This document shows, piece by piece, positions 35,411 through 46,577 of a stretch of DNA of 64,000 bases (its first letter is position 1; every line of letters begins with the position of its first letter). The position numbers and the translations under genes were made by a program. The DNA lies in NCBI RefSeq assembly GCF_002205895.1, contig NZ_NJDE01000010.1:349673-413672 (forward strand), in the 5' to 3' direction. Origin of the DNA: Saccharibacillus sp. O23 (GTDB lineage: Bacteria > Bacillota > Bacilli > Paenibacillales > Paenibacillaceae). The notes under the pieces are model-generated. The model was given only the letters and a program-made list of their open reading frames with translations, did not search any database and had not been told where the DNA came from.

Positions 35411-35459
35411 CAGCGGCGAAGTTCGTCTTTAGGGACGGCCTTCGCCGCTGTTTCTTTTT
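35411..35459 (+). terminator. gndA terminator
   Basis: CAGCGGCGAAG (35411-35421) with CTTCGCCGCTG (35440-35450), then TTTCTTTTT. Confidence 0.85.
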
Positions 35460-35563
35460 GCCCAAGCGGAGAAAAAAGCGAACGTAAATCAGTTTAGCGC
35501 TTCACAGCGTCTAATGGTTGAATAAGCGTGTTCCAACGTGTATAGTGAAGGAAGCAGGCATGA

Positions 35564-35589
35564 AAAAAGGAGCCGCAAGGCTCCTTTTT
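35564..35589 (-). terminator. Rhodanese terminator
   Basis: 11-bp stem (35564-35574 with 35579-35589), GCAA loop, six-T run on the minus strand just after the stop codon. Confidence 0.88.
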
Positions 35590-35595
35590 ACCGGA

Positions 35596-35901
35596 CTATT
35601 CTTCGTCTTCGTACCAGGCGATCATGCCGCCGGTCATGTTGACGGCTTTGTCGTAGCCGGACATCTCCAGATATTCGCAGGCGCGTTCGCTGCGGTAACC
35701 GCTGCGGCAGATGAATACCGTCTCGCGGTCGGGATCGAGTTCGTCCAATCGGCCGGACAATTGTCCGAGCGGAATATGAACGGCGCCCGGAATCATGCCG
35801 TGCGCGACTTCTTCCGGTTCGCGGACGTCGATCATCAGCGGAGCGTCGCCCTGCCGGATCCGTTCGCGAAGCTCCGAAGGTTCGATTTGTGCAATGGACA
35901 T
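35596..35901 (-). CDS. Single-domain rhodanese
   Basis: 101 residues. Sulfurtransferase fold with MIDVREPEEVAHGMIPGAVHIP, the active-site loop CRSGYRS with Cys65, and a final NMTGGMIAWYEDE. It would carry a persulfide for thiosulfate:acceptor transfer. A six-residue loop fits sulfur rather than phosphate substrates. ATG 35901 (AGGAAGTCCACG upstream) is preferred to the ATG at 35937. Divergent from aroA with 95 bp between. Confidence 0.9.
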   Translation of the reverse strand: MSIAQIEPSELRERIRQGDAPLMIDVREPEEVAHGMIPGAVHIPLGQLSGRLDELDPDRETVFICRSGYRSERACEYLEMSGYDKAVNMTGGMIAWYEDEE

Positions 35902-35996
35902 CGTGGACTTCCTGCCTTTCGGTTGGGATAGGTTCATGATACGAACCGACCAAACTTATGTCAAATTTTAATAAGCCGCTTGGAGGAAACGAATTC

Positions 35997-37286
35997 ATGG
36001 ACGTAATCGTCAGACGCACCGAAAAACTCGAAGGCGCCATCGAGGCGCTGTCATCCAAAAATTATACCACCCGTTATCTGCTCGTCGCGGCTCTGGCCGA
36101 CGGAACCAGCACCGTGCGCTTTCCCGCGCACAGCGAAGACAGCGACGCCATGCGCCGCTGCATCGCGGAACTCGGAGCGGAGCTTGAAGAAGACGACGAG
36201 AAGATCGTCATCAAAGGCTTCGGCCGCCGGCCGAAACCCGTCGCCGAGCTGAACGTCGGCAATGCGGGCGCGGTGCTGCGTTTCCTGCTGGCCGTCGCGG
36301 CGCTGTCTGAAGACGTTCATTTCGTCAACACGTATCCCGATTCGCTCGGCAAACGTCCGCACGACGACCTGATCGAGGCGCTCGGGCAGATGGGCGCGAA
36401 GATCGACCATAACGACGGCCGTCTGCCGATCACGGTCAAAGGGCCGGTCCGAGGCGGCAAGATCACCGTATCGGGCGAAGTCAGCTCGCAGTATCTGAGC
36501 GCGCTGCTGTTCTTGACGCCGCTGCTCGAAGAAGACAGCGAGATCGTCGTAACCGGCGATCTGAAGTCCAAAGTCGTCGTCGGCCAGACGCTCGAAGTAT
36601 TGGAACAAGCCGGAATCCGGGTCGAAGCAAGCGACGATTATTCGCTGTTCCGCGTGCCGGGCGGCCAAGCGTATCAGGCCCGCGAATATTCGGTGCAAGG
36701 CGATTATCCGGGTTCGGCCGCGATCTTGTCCGCCGCCGCGGTTCTGCCGTCCGACGTGACGGTGCGCCGGTTGGCCGAACGCAGCCGTCAAGGCGAGCGC
36801 GCCGTCGTCGACGTGCTGCGGATGATGGAGACGCCGCTGACGCACGAGAACGACATCGTGGAAGTCAAAGGCACCGGCAAACTCAGAGCCGTCGAGTTCG
36901 ACGGCGACGCCGCGACCGACGCCGTGCTGGCGATGGTCGCCGCCGCCGTATTCGCCGAAGGCACTTCGCGTTTCTATAATGTAGAGAATCTGCGTTACAA
37001 GGAATGCGACCGGATCACCGATTATCTAAGCGAGCTTCGCAAAGCCGGCGCGGACGTGGAAGAGAAGCGCGACGAGATCATCGTGCACGGACGCCCGCAG
37101 GGCGTGGCGGGCGGCGTGCGCATCGATTCGCATTACGACCACCGCGTCATTATGGCGCTGACGATCGTCGGCCTGCGCGCCGAGCAGCCGATTACCATTA
37201 CCGATGCCCATCACGTCGCCAAATCTTATCCGGGATTCTTCGATCACATGATCGCGCTTGGCGCGAATGTGGAATGGGTAAAATAA
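35997..37286 (+). CDS. aroA: 3-phosphoshikimate 1-carboxyvinyltransferase (EPSP synthase)
   Basis: 429 residues. Joins PEP and shikimate-3-phosphate in aromatic amino acid synthesis. Seen: LNVGNAGAVLRFL (the NAGTA-equivalent region, here NAGAV), YPDSLGKRPHDDLIEAL (RPxxxL), SSQYLSALLFL, QGDYPGSAAIL, RYKECDRI and DHRVIMALTI. The NAGAVLRF and LGKRP variants point to the class II/Bacillales-type enzyme. ATG 35997 is set by TTGGAGGAAACGAATTC. The CoA-binding gene follows after 68 bp and could be cotranscribed. Confidence 0.95.
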   Translation: MDVIVRRTEKLEGAIEALSSKNYTTRYLLVAALADGTSTVRFPAHSEDSDAMRRCIAELGAELEEDDEKIVIKGFGRRPKPVAELNVGNAGAVLRFLLAVAALSEDVHFVNTYPDSLGKRPHDDLIEALGQMGAKIDHNDGRLPITVKGPVRGGKITVSGEVSSQYLSALLFLTPLLEEDSEIVVTGDLKSKVVVGQTLEVLEQAGIRVEASDDYSLFRVPGGQAYQAREYSVQGDYPGSAAILSAAAVLPSDVTVRRLAERSRQGERAVVDVLRMMETPLTHENDIVEVKGTGKLRAVEFDGDAATDAVLAMVAAAVFAEGTSRFYNVENLRYKECDRITDYLSELRKAGADVEEKRDEIIVHGRPQGVAGGVRIDSHYDHRVIMALTIVGLRAEQPITITDAHHVAKSYPGFFDHMIALGANVEWVK

Positions 37287-37354
37287 AGGCGAACGGATAA
37301 ACGCACAACGAAGCTTATTCCGGGATTCATTCCAGAATCGAGGAGGAGTCAACC

Positions 37355-37789
37355 ATGTCTTTCCAAAATCCAAGCCGCGACGAGATCGGCCGTCTGCTCG
37401 AACAAGCGGGCAATATCGCCGTCGTCGGTTTGTCGGACAAGCCCGACCGGACGTCTTACATGGTCGCGCAGGCGATGCAGTCGCGCGGTTACCGCATCAT
37501 TCCGGTCAACCCGACCGCCGCCGGACAGGAGATCCTCGGCGAGACGTGCTATGCGTCGCTCGCCGACGTGCCGGAGCCGATCGATATCGTCGACGTATTC
37601 CGCCGCAGCGAATTCTGCGCGGACGTCGCCCGCGAAGCGGTGGACGCCGGAGCCAAGACCTTATGGCTGCAATCCGGCGTCTACAGCGACGAAGCCGCCG
37701 AGATCGCCGGTTCCGCCGGCATGACGGTCATCATGGATCGCTGCATCAAAGTCGAAGACGCCGTGACCGGCGCCGGTTCGCGGCGCTGA
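37355..37789 (+). CDS. CoA-binding domain protein (YccU-like)
   Basis: 144 residues forming one Rossmann-type CoA_binding_2 domain: NIAVVGLSDKPDRTSYMVAQAM, RIIPVNPTAAGQEILGE, DIVDVFRRSE, TLWLQSGVYSDEA and VIMDRCIKVED. This family resembles the N-terminal domain of succinyl-CoA synthetase alpha; physiological ligand unknown. AGGAGGAGTCAACC precedes the ATG. Likely second gene after aroA. Confidence 0.85.
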   Translation: MSFQNPSRDEIGRLLEQAGNIAVVGLSDKPDRTSYMVAQAMQSRGYRIIPVNPTAAGQEILGETCYASLADVPEPIDIVDVFRRSEFCADVAREAVDAGAKTLWLQSGVYSDEAAEIAGSAGMTVIMDRCIKVEDAVTGAGSRR

Positions 37790-37881
37790 TCCGAAGGCGG
37801 CGAAGCGGGAAGACCGAGAAGAAGGTTCGATAAACGACCTTCGTTAAGAAGCTTCCTAATTGAAGCTTCGACAAGAACAAC

Positions 37882-37919
37882 GCAAAAAAGCCGCGCGGCA
37901 TGCCGTGCGGCTTTTTTGC
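37882..37919. terminator. Bidirectional terminator
   Basis: 18-bp stem with one mismatch (37882-37899 with 37902-37919) and flanking A/T runs between convergent genes. A GAAGCTTC duplication just upstream (37848-37869) may add a second hairpin. Confidence 0.85.
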
Positions 37920-38055
37920 GCTGCGGCCGAGGTCCGAAGTCCGGCCGAACCGCAGCGATCGGAAGACTGGCGCCGTGTGGGGCAGACAAGGCCGTCCCCG
38001 TATCGAGAAGCCGGGAAGCTGCCGTGCCGAACCTTGTTCGACCGCCGAACGCCGT

Positions 38056-38640
38056 CTATTCGAAGCGCGCATAAACGACGAATTGTCCGTCGTCCGCGCT
38101 TTCGCCGCCGATCCAACCTACCGGAAGCCCTTGATTTTTGTAGATCGCGAACAACGTTTCGAAGAACGGATGACGTTCTTCGGCCAGCAGCCGAGCTTTG
38201 GCGCATTGATACAGCTCGCTTCCGATCTTATCCGCCAGCGCCGCCAGCAGTTCGGCTTTCAATCCGTTTTCGGCCGCCAGCGGCGCGAGTTTCGCCATAA
38301 GCTTCTTGGGGAAATCCTGCTCTTCTTCGTAGAAGATCAAAGCTCTCGCCAATTCTTTTTGCGCGCCGTCCGCGGCAGGCGGAATATCTCCGGCCGCATC
38401 GTCGACGATGTCTTGCAGAAAAACGTAAGGAGGTTCGAGGTCTTGGTCTTGCTCGAAACGCAGCGCTTCTTCGAGTCCGGCGAACGGTCCGCTTTTTACG
38501 ATTCCGACGCGCCCGCTTCGATGTTCCGAAACCGCCGCGCGATCCGTCTTTTCCCGATAAAGCCCGTTCAGAAACTCTCCGTTTTCCGCCCAATCCAGCA
38601 CTTCCTGAACGTCGGCCGGAAAAATGCTTTTGTCGATCAT
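38056..38640 (-). CDS. Soluble protein of unknown function
   Basis: 194 residues, acidic, no signal peptide or membrane helix. Starts MIDKSIFPADVQEVLDWAENGEFL; the middle (GLKAELLAALADKIGSELYQCAKARLLAEERHPF, cited here as ELLAALADKIGSELY) is helical; the end, LPVGWIGGESADDGQFVVYARFE, is a strand pair. I do not recognise the family. The start follows GAAGGAGCTGACTTACGGG. It stands alone between the CoA-binding gene and the PTS operon. Confidence 0.65.
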   Translation of the reverse strand: MIDKSIFPADVQEVLDWAENGEFLNGLYREKTDRAAVSEHRSGRVGIVKSGPFAGLEEALRFEQDQDLEPPYVFLQDIVDDAAGDIPPAADGAQKELARALIFYEEEQDFPKKLMAKLAPLAAENGLKAELLAALADKIGSELYQCAKARLLAEERHPFFETLFAIYKNQGLPVGWIGGESADDGQFVVYARFE

Positions 38641-38806
38641 CCCGTAAGTCAGCTCCTTCTATTAAGTAGGCCTCCGAGCGCGCGGAATCCGCAGCGTTTC
38701 GCAGGCTCGCTCTTATCAGCCATCATAAGGTTCGAACGACGGTCATGTCCACCGAAAAGCGTCCGAAAAAAGCCCGCGAATGCCCGCGCCGACCCCCGCA
38801 AATCCT

Positions 38807-38840
38807 TTGACAAACCGCCTTTCAAAGCTTAACATTTGAA
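38807..38840 (+). promoter_or_regulatory. PTS operon promoter with overlapping inverted repeat
   Basis: -35 TTGACA (38807-38812), 17-bp spacer, -10 TAACAT (38830-38835). TTCAAA (38821-38826) and TTTGAA (38835-38840) flank the -10 as a possible operator. The transcript would start near 38842, leaving no room for a GlcT-type antiterminator leader and ruling out the upstream TTG at 38836. Confidence 0.75.
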
Positions 38841-38862
38841 GGAAGAGAGGAGAGGGACGTCT

Positions 38863-40748
38863 TTGAATTGGTTAGGTTCGCTTCAACAGCTCGGCCGGGC
38901 CGTGATGATCCCGACCATGGTTCTTCCCGCGGCGGCGATCCTGCTCAGCGCGGGCAGCCTTCCTTGGGAAGCGTGGGGGCTTCCCGGAGCGGCCGAAGCG
39001 TTGAACGTGGCAGGGTCGGGCGTACTGCTCTACCTGCCTTATATATTTGCCGTAGGCGTAGCGCTCGGACTCGCCAACCAGGCGGGATACGCGGGCCTGG
39101 CGGCGCTTATGGGCATGACGATCTACGAACGGGTCATCGACCACTTCGCGAGCGGCCAGATTCAGCCGACCACGCTGATCGGGATTCTGCTCGGCGCGAT
39201 CGCCGGTGCGCTGTATAACCGTTTCAAAGACTTCAAGCTTCCGGAAACGATCCAGTTTTTTGGCGGATCGCGTTTTGTCCTGCTGTTTATGGGACTGCTG
39301 TCGGCTTTGTTCGCGTTTGCCATGCTGGCGATCGGTCCCGTTCTGCAGGCCATTATCGACTGGATGGACTTGGAGGTCCGTTCGACCGGCGGATTCGGCT
39401 TGTTCGTATACGGGATTCTGTATCGGGCGTTGTCGGCTTTCGGCCTGCATCATCTGCTCAATAACGTCGTCTGGTTCCAGTTCGGTTCTTACGAGACCGC
39501 TTCGGGCATGATCGTGCAGGGGGATCTGCCGCGCTTCTTCGCCGGCGACCCGACCGCGGGCCTGTTCATGTCGGGGCTGTTCCCGATCATGATGTTCGCG
39601 CTGCCCGCTACGGCGATGGCCGTCATCCACGAAGCGCGCGAAGACTTGAAACCCAAAGTCCGCAAAACGTTCGTTCGCGCCGCTCTCGTCTGCTTGTTGA
39701 CCGGCGTATCGGAACAGATCGAATTCGCTTTCTTGTTCGCGTCGCCGTTCCTGTTCGCGCTGCATGCCGTATTGGCAGGATTCGCGATGTGGCTGACGTA
39801 CGCGTTGGATATCCATCACGGCTTTTCTTATTCGGCGGGATTGATCGACTTCGTGCTCAACTTCCATTTGTCGACCAACGGCTGGCTGCTGATTCCGATC
39901 GGCATCGTGTACGGTCTGGGATACTATATCTTGTTTCGCTGGGCGATCCGCAAATTTCAGATCCCGACGCCGGGCCGCGAAGAAGGTTCGACGCTGGAAG
40001 ATTGGGCGGGCAATATTCCTTACCGCGCGCCGCTGATTCTGCAAGCGCTCGGCGGACGGGAAAATATCGTGCAGGTACAAGCCTGCATCACCCGGCTGCG
40101 TTTGACGGTGGCGAACGATCGCAAGATCGACGGCCATGCGCTCAAATCGCTCGGTTCGGCCGGATTGATCCGTTTGGGCGGAGGCAACGTTCAGGTGGTC
40201 TTCGGCACGTATTCGGAGCTGATCCGCGAAGAGATCAATAAATTGATCGACCGCCAATTGGATCAGGTGCTGTTCGCGTCGCCGATGCAGGGCCGGATGA
40301 TGCCGCTCGACGAAGTGCCGGATCAGATTTTCGCCAAAAAGCTGGTCGGCGACGGCGTCGCGTTTATCCCCGAGAAAGACGAACTGGTCTCTCCGGTGGC
40401 GGGAACGGTGCTGCATATCTATCCGACCCAGCATGCGCTCGGCATCCGCACCAACGAAGAGGTCGACGTTCTGCTGCATATCGGCATCGATACTTCTCAT
40501 CTGGAAGGCGCGTTCGAAGCGTTCGTCAAAGAAGGGGATATCGTCGAACCCGGACAATTGCTGATCCGGTTCGATCTGCCGCTGCTGCGGGAGAAAGCCA
40601 AGTCGCTGGCGACGCCGATGCTGATTACCAATCCGGATCGCGTGCGGTCTTGGAGCTTCGCGCCGTTCAAAGCGGTCAAAAAAGGCCAAGGATCGGTCAT
40701 GTCCGTGGTCTTATACGATAAAGATAGAGAAACGGGAGGGGGAGGACG

Positions 40749-40752
<4 letters not shown>
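38863..40752 (+). CDS. PTS permease EIIC-EIIB-EIIA, glucose/N-acetylglucosamine family
   Basis: 629 residues in the order IIC (1-370, ten or so membrane helices), IIB (about 385-465) and IIA (about 485-620). The phosphoryl sites are Cys408 in VQACITRLRL (IIB) and His539 in DVLLHIGIDT (IIA). The permease loop IHHGFSYSAGLIDFVLNF and YYILFRW...TPGREE resemble NagE more than PtsG, so N-acetylglucosamine is the likely substrate; this is not certain. TTG 38863 is chosen from the promoter position and the GAGAGGAGAGG ribosome binding site. It overlaps ptsI by 4 bp. No HPr gene is adjacent. Confidence 0.9.
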
Positions 40753-42473
<1,721 letters not shown>

Positions 42474-42494
42474 GCCGATTCGTTTTTGAACGAC

Positions 42495-42526
42495 AAGAAG
42501 CGCCTTTCTTCGGAAAGGCGCTTCTT
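42495..42526 (+). terminator. PTS operon terminator
   Basis: 14-bp stem (42495-42508 with 42513-42526), TTCG tetraloop, T-rich tail. Confidence 0.9.
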
Positions 42527-42608
42527 CTTTATTCTTCGATTTACGCTTCGTCATAGCGCCGTGTCGACTTTCGCAAGATCGACCCGATCGCCCCAAAAGC
42601 CGGCCGAT

Positions 42609-43145
42609 TTAACCGTCGGCCTGCGAATCGGCCAACGCGTCGCAGAATGCTTTGCCGTAAGGAGGCAGGTCCGGCGGTCGGCGAGCCGATATGATATGAC
42701 CGTCCGTCACGACCGGCTCGTCTTTCCAGATCGCGCCCGCGTTTTCCATATCGTCGCGGATCCCGGGAGTCGAAGTCACGGTCACGCCGTCGAGAATGCG
42801 CGCGGAGATCAGCACCCAACCGGCGTGGCAGATCTGTCCGATCGGTTTCTTCGCTTCGTTCATCTCCCGCACCAGTTCCAATACTTTCGGATAACGGCGC
42901 AGTTTGTCGGGAGCCCAGCCTCCGGGAACCAGAATTCCGTCGTAGTCGGCGGAATCAAGTTCGTCGAACGCGTATTCCGCTTGCGCGGGAACCCCGTACT
43001 TTCCGATATACGTTTTGCCTTTTTCGGCACCGGCCAGATGGACTTCGGCGCCTTCTTCGCGTACCCGATAGACCGGATACCACAGCTCCAGATCTTCGAA
43101 CTCTTCGTCTACCAACGCAATGACTTTTTTGCCGTCAAGTCGCAT
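42609..43145 (-). CDS. DJ-1/PfpI-family protein
   Basis: 178 residues. DJ-1/PfpI glutamine-amidotransferase-like fold: VIALVDEEFEDLELWYP (Glu15), DGILVPGGWAPDKLR and the nucleophile elbow GQICHAGW with Cys106 and His107, followed by TSTPGIRDDMENAGA. PfpI/YhbO-type members are described as proteases or as glyoxalase/deglycase-type stress proteins; the exact activity is disputed. AAAGGACGGTTATTC precedes the ATG. Single gene, convergent to the PTS operon. Confidence 0.9.
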   Translation of the reverse strand: MRLDGKKVIALVDEEFEDLELWYPVYRVREEGAEVHLAGAEKGKTYIGKYGVPAQAEYAFDELDSADYDGILVPGGWAPDKLRRYPKVLELVREMNEAKKPIGQICHAGWVLISARILDGVTVTSTPGIRDDMENAGAIWKDEPVVTDGHIISARRPPDLPPYGKAFCDALADSQADG

Positions 43146-43248
43146 GAATAACCGTCCTTTCGTTCTTCGTATAGGCTCTTTCTTGTCTTATTGTAGCAGT
43201 CCCGTCCGTTCGCCGCAAAAAGAGAAAGAAAGATTCAGCAATATTTTT

Positions 43249-43431
43249 TGAAAGCGCTTAATTTCTTTGGAAAACAAGCAGGAATTTGCGCAAGCGGTAT
43301 CGAATCCATTGCAGCAAGAACCTGAACCGGCAATTACGGGGGAGAGCAGGGGAGCGGAATCTCGAATTTCGCAGGCCGAACTCGCGTCGAAACAGGCTCA
43401 AGATCCGATTCGCCGACTTCAGCGGCGAATC
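43249..43431 (+). promoter_or_regulatory. Gene-free stretch with a cre-like site and a strong hairpin
   Basis: In 43146-43526, TGAAAGCGCTTAAT (43249-43262) matches 12 of 14 cre positions, and GATTCGCCG (43407-43415) pairs with CGGCGAATC (43423-43431) around a 7-nt loop. These could control the gene at 43527. I see no convincing coding region here. Confidence 0.3.
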
Positions 43432-43526
43432 GATCGCAGCAGAGTAAGCCGGCATGAAAATCCGTCGCAGGCGGGAAAGAACGGCCGGAGGCAGGGGGAA
43501 ATATCCATGTTGGAGGGGATCGCAAG

Positions 43527-43979
43527 ATGCTGGAGCATTGCGAGTGCGGACAAAGATACGACTTGGATTTTCGGCTCGTCGATTATAAGAAACACGTCAG
43601 TATCGATAACGTGCCGGTTCTGGTCTGTCCCGGATGCGAACATGAAGAAGTGCTCCACTGGTTGAAGCGCGATCTGACCGCGCTGCTTCTGAGTTTGCCG
43701 CTCGACGGCGAACCGTACGGGCTGGATTATACCGAATTTAACGAATTGGCCCATATCGTTTATACGGTATTCACGTGCAGCCCGGTAGATACGAAAGATG
43801 CCCTCAGAGCGGAAATCAAAGAAAGCTGCAAAGCCAGAATCAACGCGCTGCTCGACCTGTATCGCTGCGCCGGCGACGTCGGGGATCAAGTCTGGATGGC
43901 GGAGATCGAAACGCGGTTGGCGCAGCTGACCGAAAAGGTGTGCGTCGAAGGGCGGCAGCTGCGCTTCTCGCCGGCTTGA
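43527..43979 (+). CDS. Unknown protein with an N-terminal zinc-ribbon-like motif
   Basis: 150 residues. HCECGQRY near the start and VLVCPGCEHEE at 32-42 give CxC...CxxC, a likely zinc ribbon as in YgiT-type or small rubredoxin-like proteins. The rest is helical (AEIKESCKARINALLDLYRCAGD, cited in part) with no motif I know. GGAGGGGATCGCAAG precedes the ATG. Function unknown; it precedes ytxJ but has its own terminator-free gap with the ytxJ promoter. Confidence 0.7.
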   Translation: MLEHCECGQRYDLDFRLVDYKKHVSIDNVPVLVCPGCEHEEVLHWLKRDLTALLLSLPLDGEPYGLDYTEFNELAHIVYTVFTCSPVDTKDALRAEIKESCKARINALLDLYRCAGDVGDQVWMAEIETRLAQLTEKVCVEGRQLRFSPA

Positions 43980-44005
43980 CGCAAAGCGGCGCGAAGCCTG
44001 CTTTT

Positions 44006-44034
44006 TTGACTTCATTTTGCGGGGTTGTTACACT
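44006..44034 (+). promoter_or_regulatory. ytxJ promoter
   Basis: -35 TTGACT (44006-44011), 17-bp spacer, -10 TACACT (44029-44034). Confidence 0.75.
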
Positions 44035-44099
44035 GAGAGCGAACACTTGTGTGGACAATGACAAACGGAACCGTCGCAGAACGGAAAGGAGAATGACCC

Positions 44100-44441
44100 A
44101 TGCCTACTTTTACTCAGATTACGACCAGCGAGCAGCTGGAAGCCGCCATTCGCGAATCGCAGGATAAACCGGTGCTGCTGTTCAAACACAGTACCCGCTG
44201 CCCGATCAGCGCAGGCGCTTACGCGGAAGCCAAAAACTATTTGAAAAATACGCCGAATCCCGATGCTTCTTACGTACTGATTCACGTGGTCGAAGACCGT
44301 CCCGTGTCGCTCGAAGCCGCGGACCTTCTGGGCGTGGAACATGCTTCGCCTCAAGCGATTCTGCTGAAAGACGGCAAGGCCGTATGGAACGTTTCCCATT
44401 CCCGAATCACGTCGTCCGCGCTGCAAGAGGTACTGTCCTAA
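44100..44441 (+). CDS. ytxJ: YtxJ, bacillithiol-system redox protein
   Basis: 113 residues, monothiol thioredoxin fold. LLFKHSTRCPISAGAYAEA places the single Cys34; later VLIHVVEDRPVS and SPQAILLKDGKAVWNVSHSRIT (cited in part) match YtxJ (DUF2847), thought to be a bacilliredoxin-like monothiol protein that removes bacillithiol from proteins. The AAAGGAGAATGACCC ribosome binding site fixes the start. Lying just before ccpA recalls the ytxGHJ-ccpA neighbourhood of Bacillus. Confidence 0.92.
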   Translation: MPTFTQITTSEQLEAAIRESQDKPVLLFKHSTRCPISAGAYAEAKNYLKNTPNPDASYVLIHVVEDRPVSLEAADLLGVEHASPQAILLKDGKAVWNVSHSRITSSALQEVLS

Positions 44442-44442
44442 A

Positions 44443-44542
44443 ACGTCGACCGAATCGAATCCGAAGTTTGCGTTCATCGGAAACACGCAGGGTTCAAGCG
44501 GGTTTCCGATGGGCGTAACCTGACATCGTTATCGGTCGACGT
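44443..44542. repeat. Palindromic element E4 with GTCGACCGA ends
   Basis: ACGTCGACCGA (44443-44453) and TCGGTCGACGT (44532-44542) are perfect inverted 11-mers. Inside, CATCGGAAAC (44475-44484) pairs with GTTTCCGATG (44502-44511). One hundred bases, the same architecture as the element at 29355; it begins 2 bp after the ytxJ stop and may act as its terminator. Confidence 0.7.
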
Positions 44543-44585
44543 CCTGATACAGACGCCTTATTTGGAAAAAAGTGAAGCGTTAACA

Positions 44586-44614
44586 TTGCGTACCAAGCAA
44601 ATTTATCGTATCAT
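44586..44614 (+). promoter_or_regulatory. ccpA promoter
   Basis: -35 TTGCGT (44586-44591), 17-bp spacer, -10 TATCAT (44609-44614). Confidence 0.6.
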
Positions 44615-44687
44615 GGTAATAATGAAAGCTTGAATGTAATTCATTGAAACCTGATTGAAAAATTTACTGGCAATGGAGAGAACAGAT

Positions 44688-45698
44688 GTGACGGTAACTA
44701 TTTATGATGTGGCGCGCGAAGCGGGAGTCTCGATGGCCACCGTTTCCCGGGTCGTAAACAACAACCCTAACGTAAAGCCGCAGACTCGCAAAAAGGTCTA
44801 TGAGGCGATCGAACGTCTCGGCTATCGTCCGAATGCGGTCGCTCGCGGTCTGGCAAGCAAAAAGACGACGACGGTCGGCGTGGTCATTCCCGATATTTCG
44901 AACTCGATCTTCGCGGAAATCGCGCGCGGAATCGAAGACATCGCCAACATGTACCATTACAATATTATTTTGTGCAATGCCGATAAGAAGAAAGAAAAAG
45001 AGATCCGCGTCATCAACACGCTGCTCGAAAAGCAAGTGGACGGTCTGCTGTTCATGGGCGGAACGATTACGGAAGATCATGTGCAAGCGTTCCAGACGGC
45101 TTCCGTGCCGATCGTACTTTGCGCGACCAAAGATGAAAACGGTACGATTCCGTCCGTCGACATCGATCATGAAGCGGCCGCTTTCGATGCCGTGAGCACG
45201 TTGGTGCGCCACGGTCACCGCGAGATCGCGATGATCAGCGGCACGCTGCAAGATCCGGCAAACGGTTACTCGCGCTTCCAAGGATACAAACGCGCGCTGG
45301 AGACGGCGGGCATCGAATATCAAGAAGACCTGGTCCGGATCGGCAACTATCGTTACGAGTCCGGCGTGGAAGCCATGAAATATTTCCTCGGCCTCAAACA
45401 TAAGCCGACGGCGATCTTCGCGGCAACGGACGAAATGGCGATCGGCGCTATTCATAGCGTTCAAGACGAAGGCTATAAAGTACCGGACGATTTCTCGATC
45501 ATCAGCGTAGACAACATTCGGATGGCTTCGATGGTTCGTCCGCAGCTGACGACGGTCGCTCAGCCGATGTACGATATCGGCGCGGTCGCCATGCGTCTGT
45601 TGACGAAGCTCATGAAGAAGGAAAACGTGGAAAATTCGCAGGTCATCCTGCCGCACGAAACGATTCTACGTTTGTCCGTCGCGCGTCTGAATGACTAA
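44688..45698 (+). CDS. ccpA: Catabolite control protein A
   Basis: 336 residues, LacI/GalR family, length as in Bacillus CcpA (334). [29 protein letters not shown], hinge [23 protein letters not shown], then a periplasmic-binding-type core; the HPr-Ser-P contact region around YKRALE and the [23 protein letters not shown] block are typical. It represses or activates sugar genes at cre sites together with HPr phosphorylated on Ser46. GTG 44688 is chosen because GGAG lies 9 nt upstream and the protein then starts exactly at the HTH. Confidence 0.95.
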   Translation: MTVTIYDVAREAGVSMATVSRVVNNNPNVKPQTRKKVYEAIERLGYRPNAVARGLASKKTTTVGVVIPDISNSIFAEIARGIEDIANMYHYNIILCNADKKKEKEIRVINTLLEKQVDGLLFMGGTITEDHVQAFQTASVPIVLCATKDENGTIPSVDIDHEAAAFDAVSTLVRHGHREIAMISGTLQDPANGYSRFQGYKRALETAGIEYQEDLVRIGNYRYESGVEAMKYFLGLKHKPTAIFAATDEMAIGAIHSVQDEGYKVPDDFSIISVDNIRMASMVRPQLTTVAQPMYDIGAVAMRLLTKLMKKENVENSQVILPHETILRLSVARLND

Positions 45699-45711
45699 GC
45701 GGGGTGCAGAG

Positions 45712-46428
45712 ATGAGCGGACCGATCGCCCTGATGGGGGCAATGGACGAAGAAATCAAGCTGCTGCTTGACGAGACGGAAGAGGCCAGCAGCCGCACGGT
45801 TGCAGGCATCGCGTATACGAAAGGCCGTTTTCGCGGACATGATGTCGTCATCTGCCGCTGCGGAATCGGCAAAGTCAACGCGGCCGCGGCCGCGCAGATT
45901 CTGATCAGCGAATTCGGCGCGCAAGCTTTGATCTTTACCGGCGTGGCCGGAGCGTTGGATCCCGAACTCGAAGTCGGCGACATCGTCGTGTCTTCGGAGA
46001 GTCTTCAGCACGATATGGACGTTTCGCCGCTCGGTTACGCGCCGGGCATCATTCCGGATCAGTCCGAATCTTGTTTTAAGGCGGACTCCGCTCTGATCGC
46101 GCTTGCGGAAGCCGCTTGCGAATCGGAGCAAGTTCGTTACCGGATCGGCCGGGTGCTGTCGGGAGACCGCTTCGTGGCGGACAAGGAAGAAGGACGTCGG
46201 CTGCGCGAGGCGTTCGACGGCGCTTGCACGGAGATGGAAGGCGCAGCCGTGGCGCAGGTCTGCTGGATGAACGAGATTCCGCATGTGGTCATCCGTTCCA
46301 TGTCGGACAAAGCGAACGGCGAAGCGCCCGAAAGTTTCGCCGAATTCACGATCTTGGCTTCGGTTCGGTCGCATGCGGTCGTTGCCGGCATGCTGGATCG
46401 TTGGAACGCATCGGAACCGGCAAGCTGA
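45712..46428 (+). CDS. mtnN: 5'-methylthioadenosine/S-adenosylhomocysteine nucleosidase
   Basis: 238 residues. Cleaves adenine from MTA, SAH and 5'-deoxyadenosine, feeding the activated-methyl cycle and AI-2. Seen: IALMGAMDEEIKLLL with the catalytic Glu, CGIGKVNAA, FTGVAGALDP, the purine-specificity segment SGDRFV and TEMEGAAVAQVC with the ribose-binding MEG and catalytic Asp in SDKA (IRSMSDKANG). It starts 13 bp after ccpA, probably in the same transcript, and ends at a strong terminator. Confidence 0.93.
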   Translation: MSGPIALMGAMDEEIKLLLDETEEASSRTVAGIAYTKGRFRGHDVVICRCGIGKVNAAAAAQILISEFGAQALIFTGVAGALDPELEVGDIVVSSESLQHDMDVSPLGYAPGIIPDQSESCFKADSALIALAEAACESEQVRYRIGRVLSGDRFVADKEEGRRLREAFDGACTEMEGAAVAQVCWMNEIPHVVIRSMSDKANGEAPESFAEFTILASVRSHAVVAGMLDRWNASEPAS

Positions 46429-46493
46429 ACGAAGCGGAAAAAGCGAGGATGTTCGATTCCGGACCCCCGTCGTTAAGCGAATAGAAGACAAAG

Positions 46494-46530
46494 AAAACCC
46501 CGAATCGCCGTCATGGCGATTCGGGGTTTT
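46494..46530. terminator. Bidirectional terminator
   Basis: Perfect 16-bp stem (46494-46509 with 46515-46530) with A/T runs, between the convergent mtnN and PBP genes. Confidence 0.92.
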
Positions 46531-46577
46531 CTGTCGAGCGGGTGCCGGAGACAACCGGCAGAGCCGCCGCGCGGCAA

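Noticed and set aside
38872..40689. 605-codon open frame opposite the PTS permease
   Set aside because: Shadow of a clear EIICBA; composition is Arg/Gln/Asp-rich noise.
43146..43526. Metabolite riboswitch
   Set aside because: One good hairpin, but no conserved cores of the purine, glycine, cobalamin, c-di-GMP or guanidine classes could be seen.
43267..43665. Possible 130-codon gene before the zinc-ribbon protein
   Set aside because: TTG start without a ribosome binding site, overlaps the well-supported gene at 43527, and contains the palindromic GATTCGCCG hairpin.
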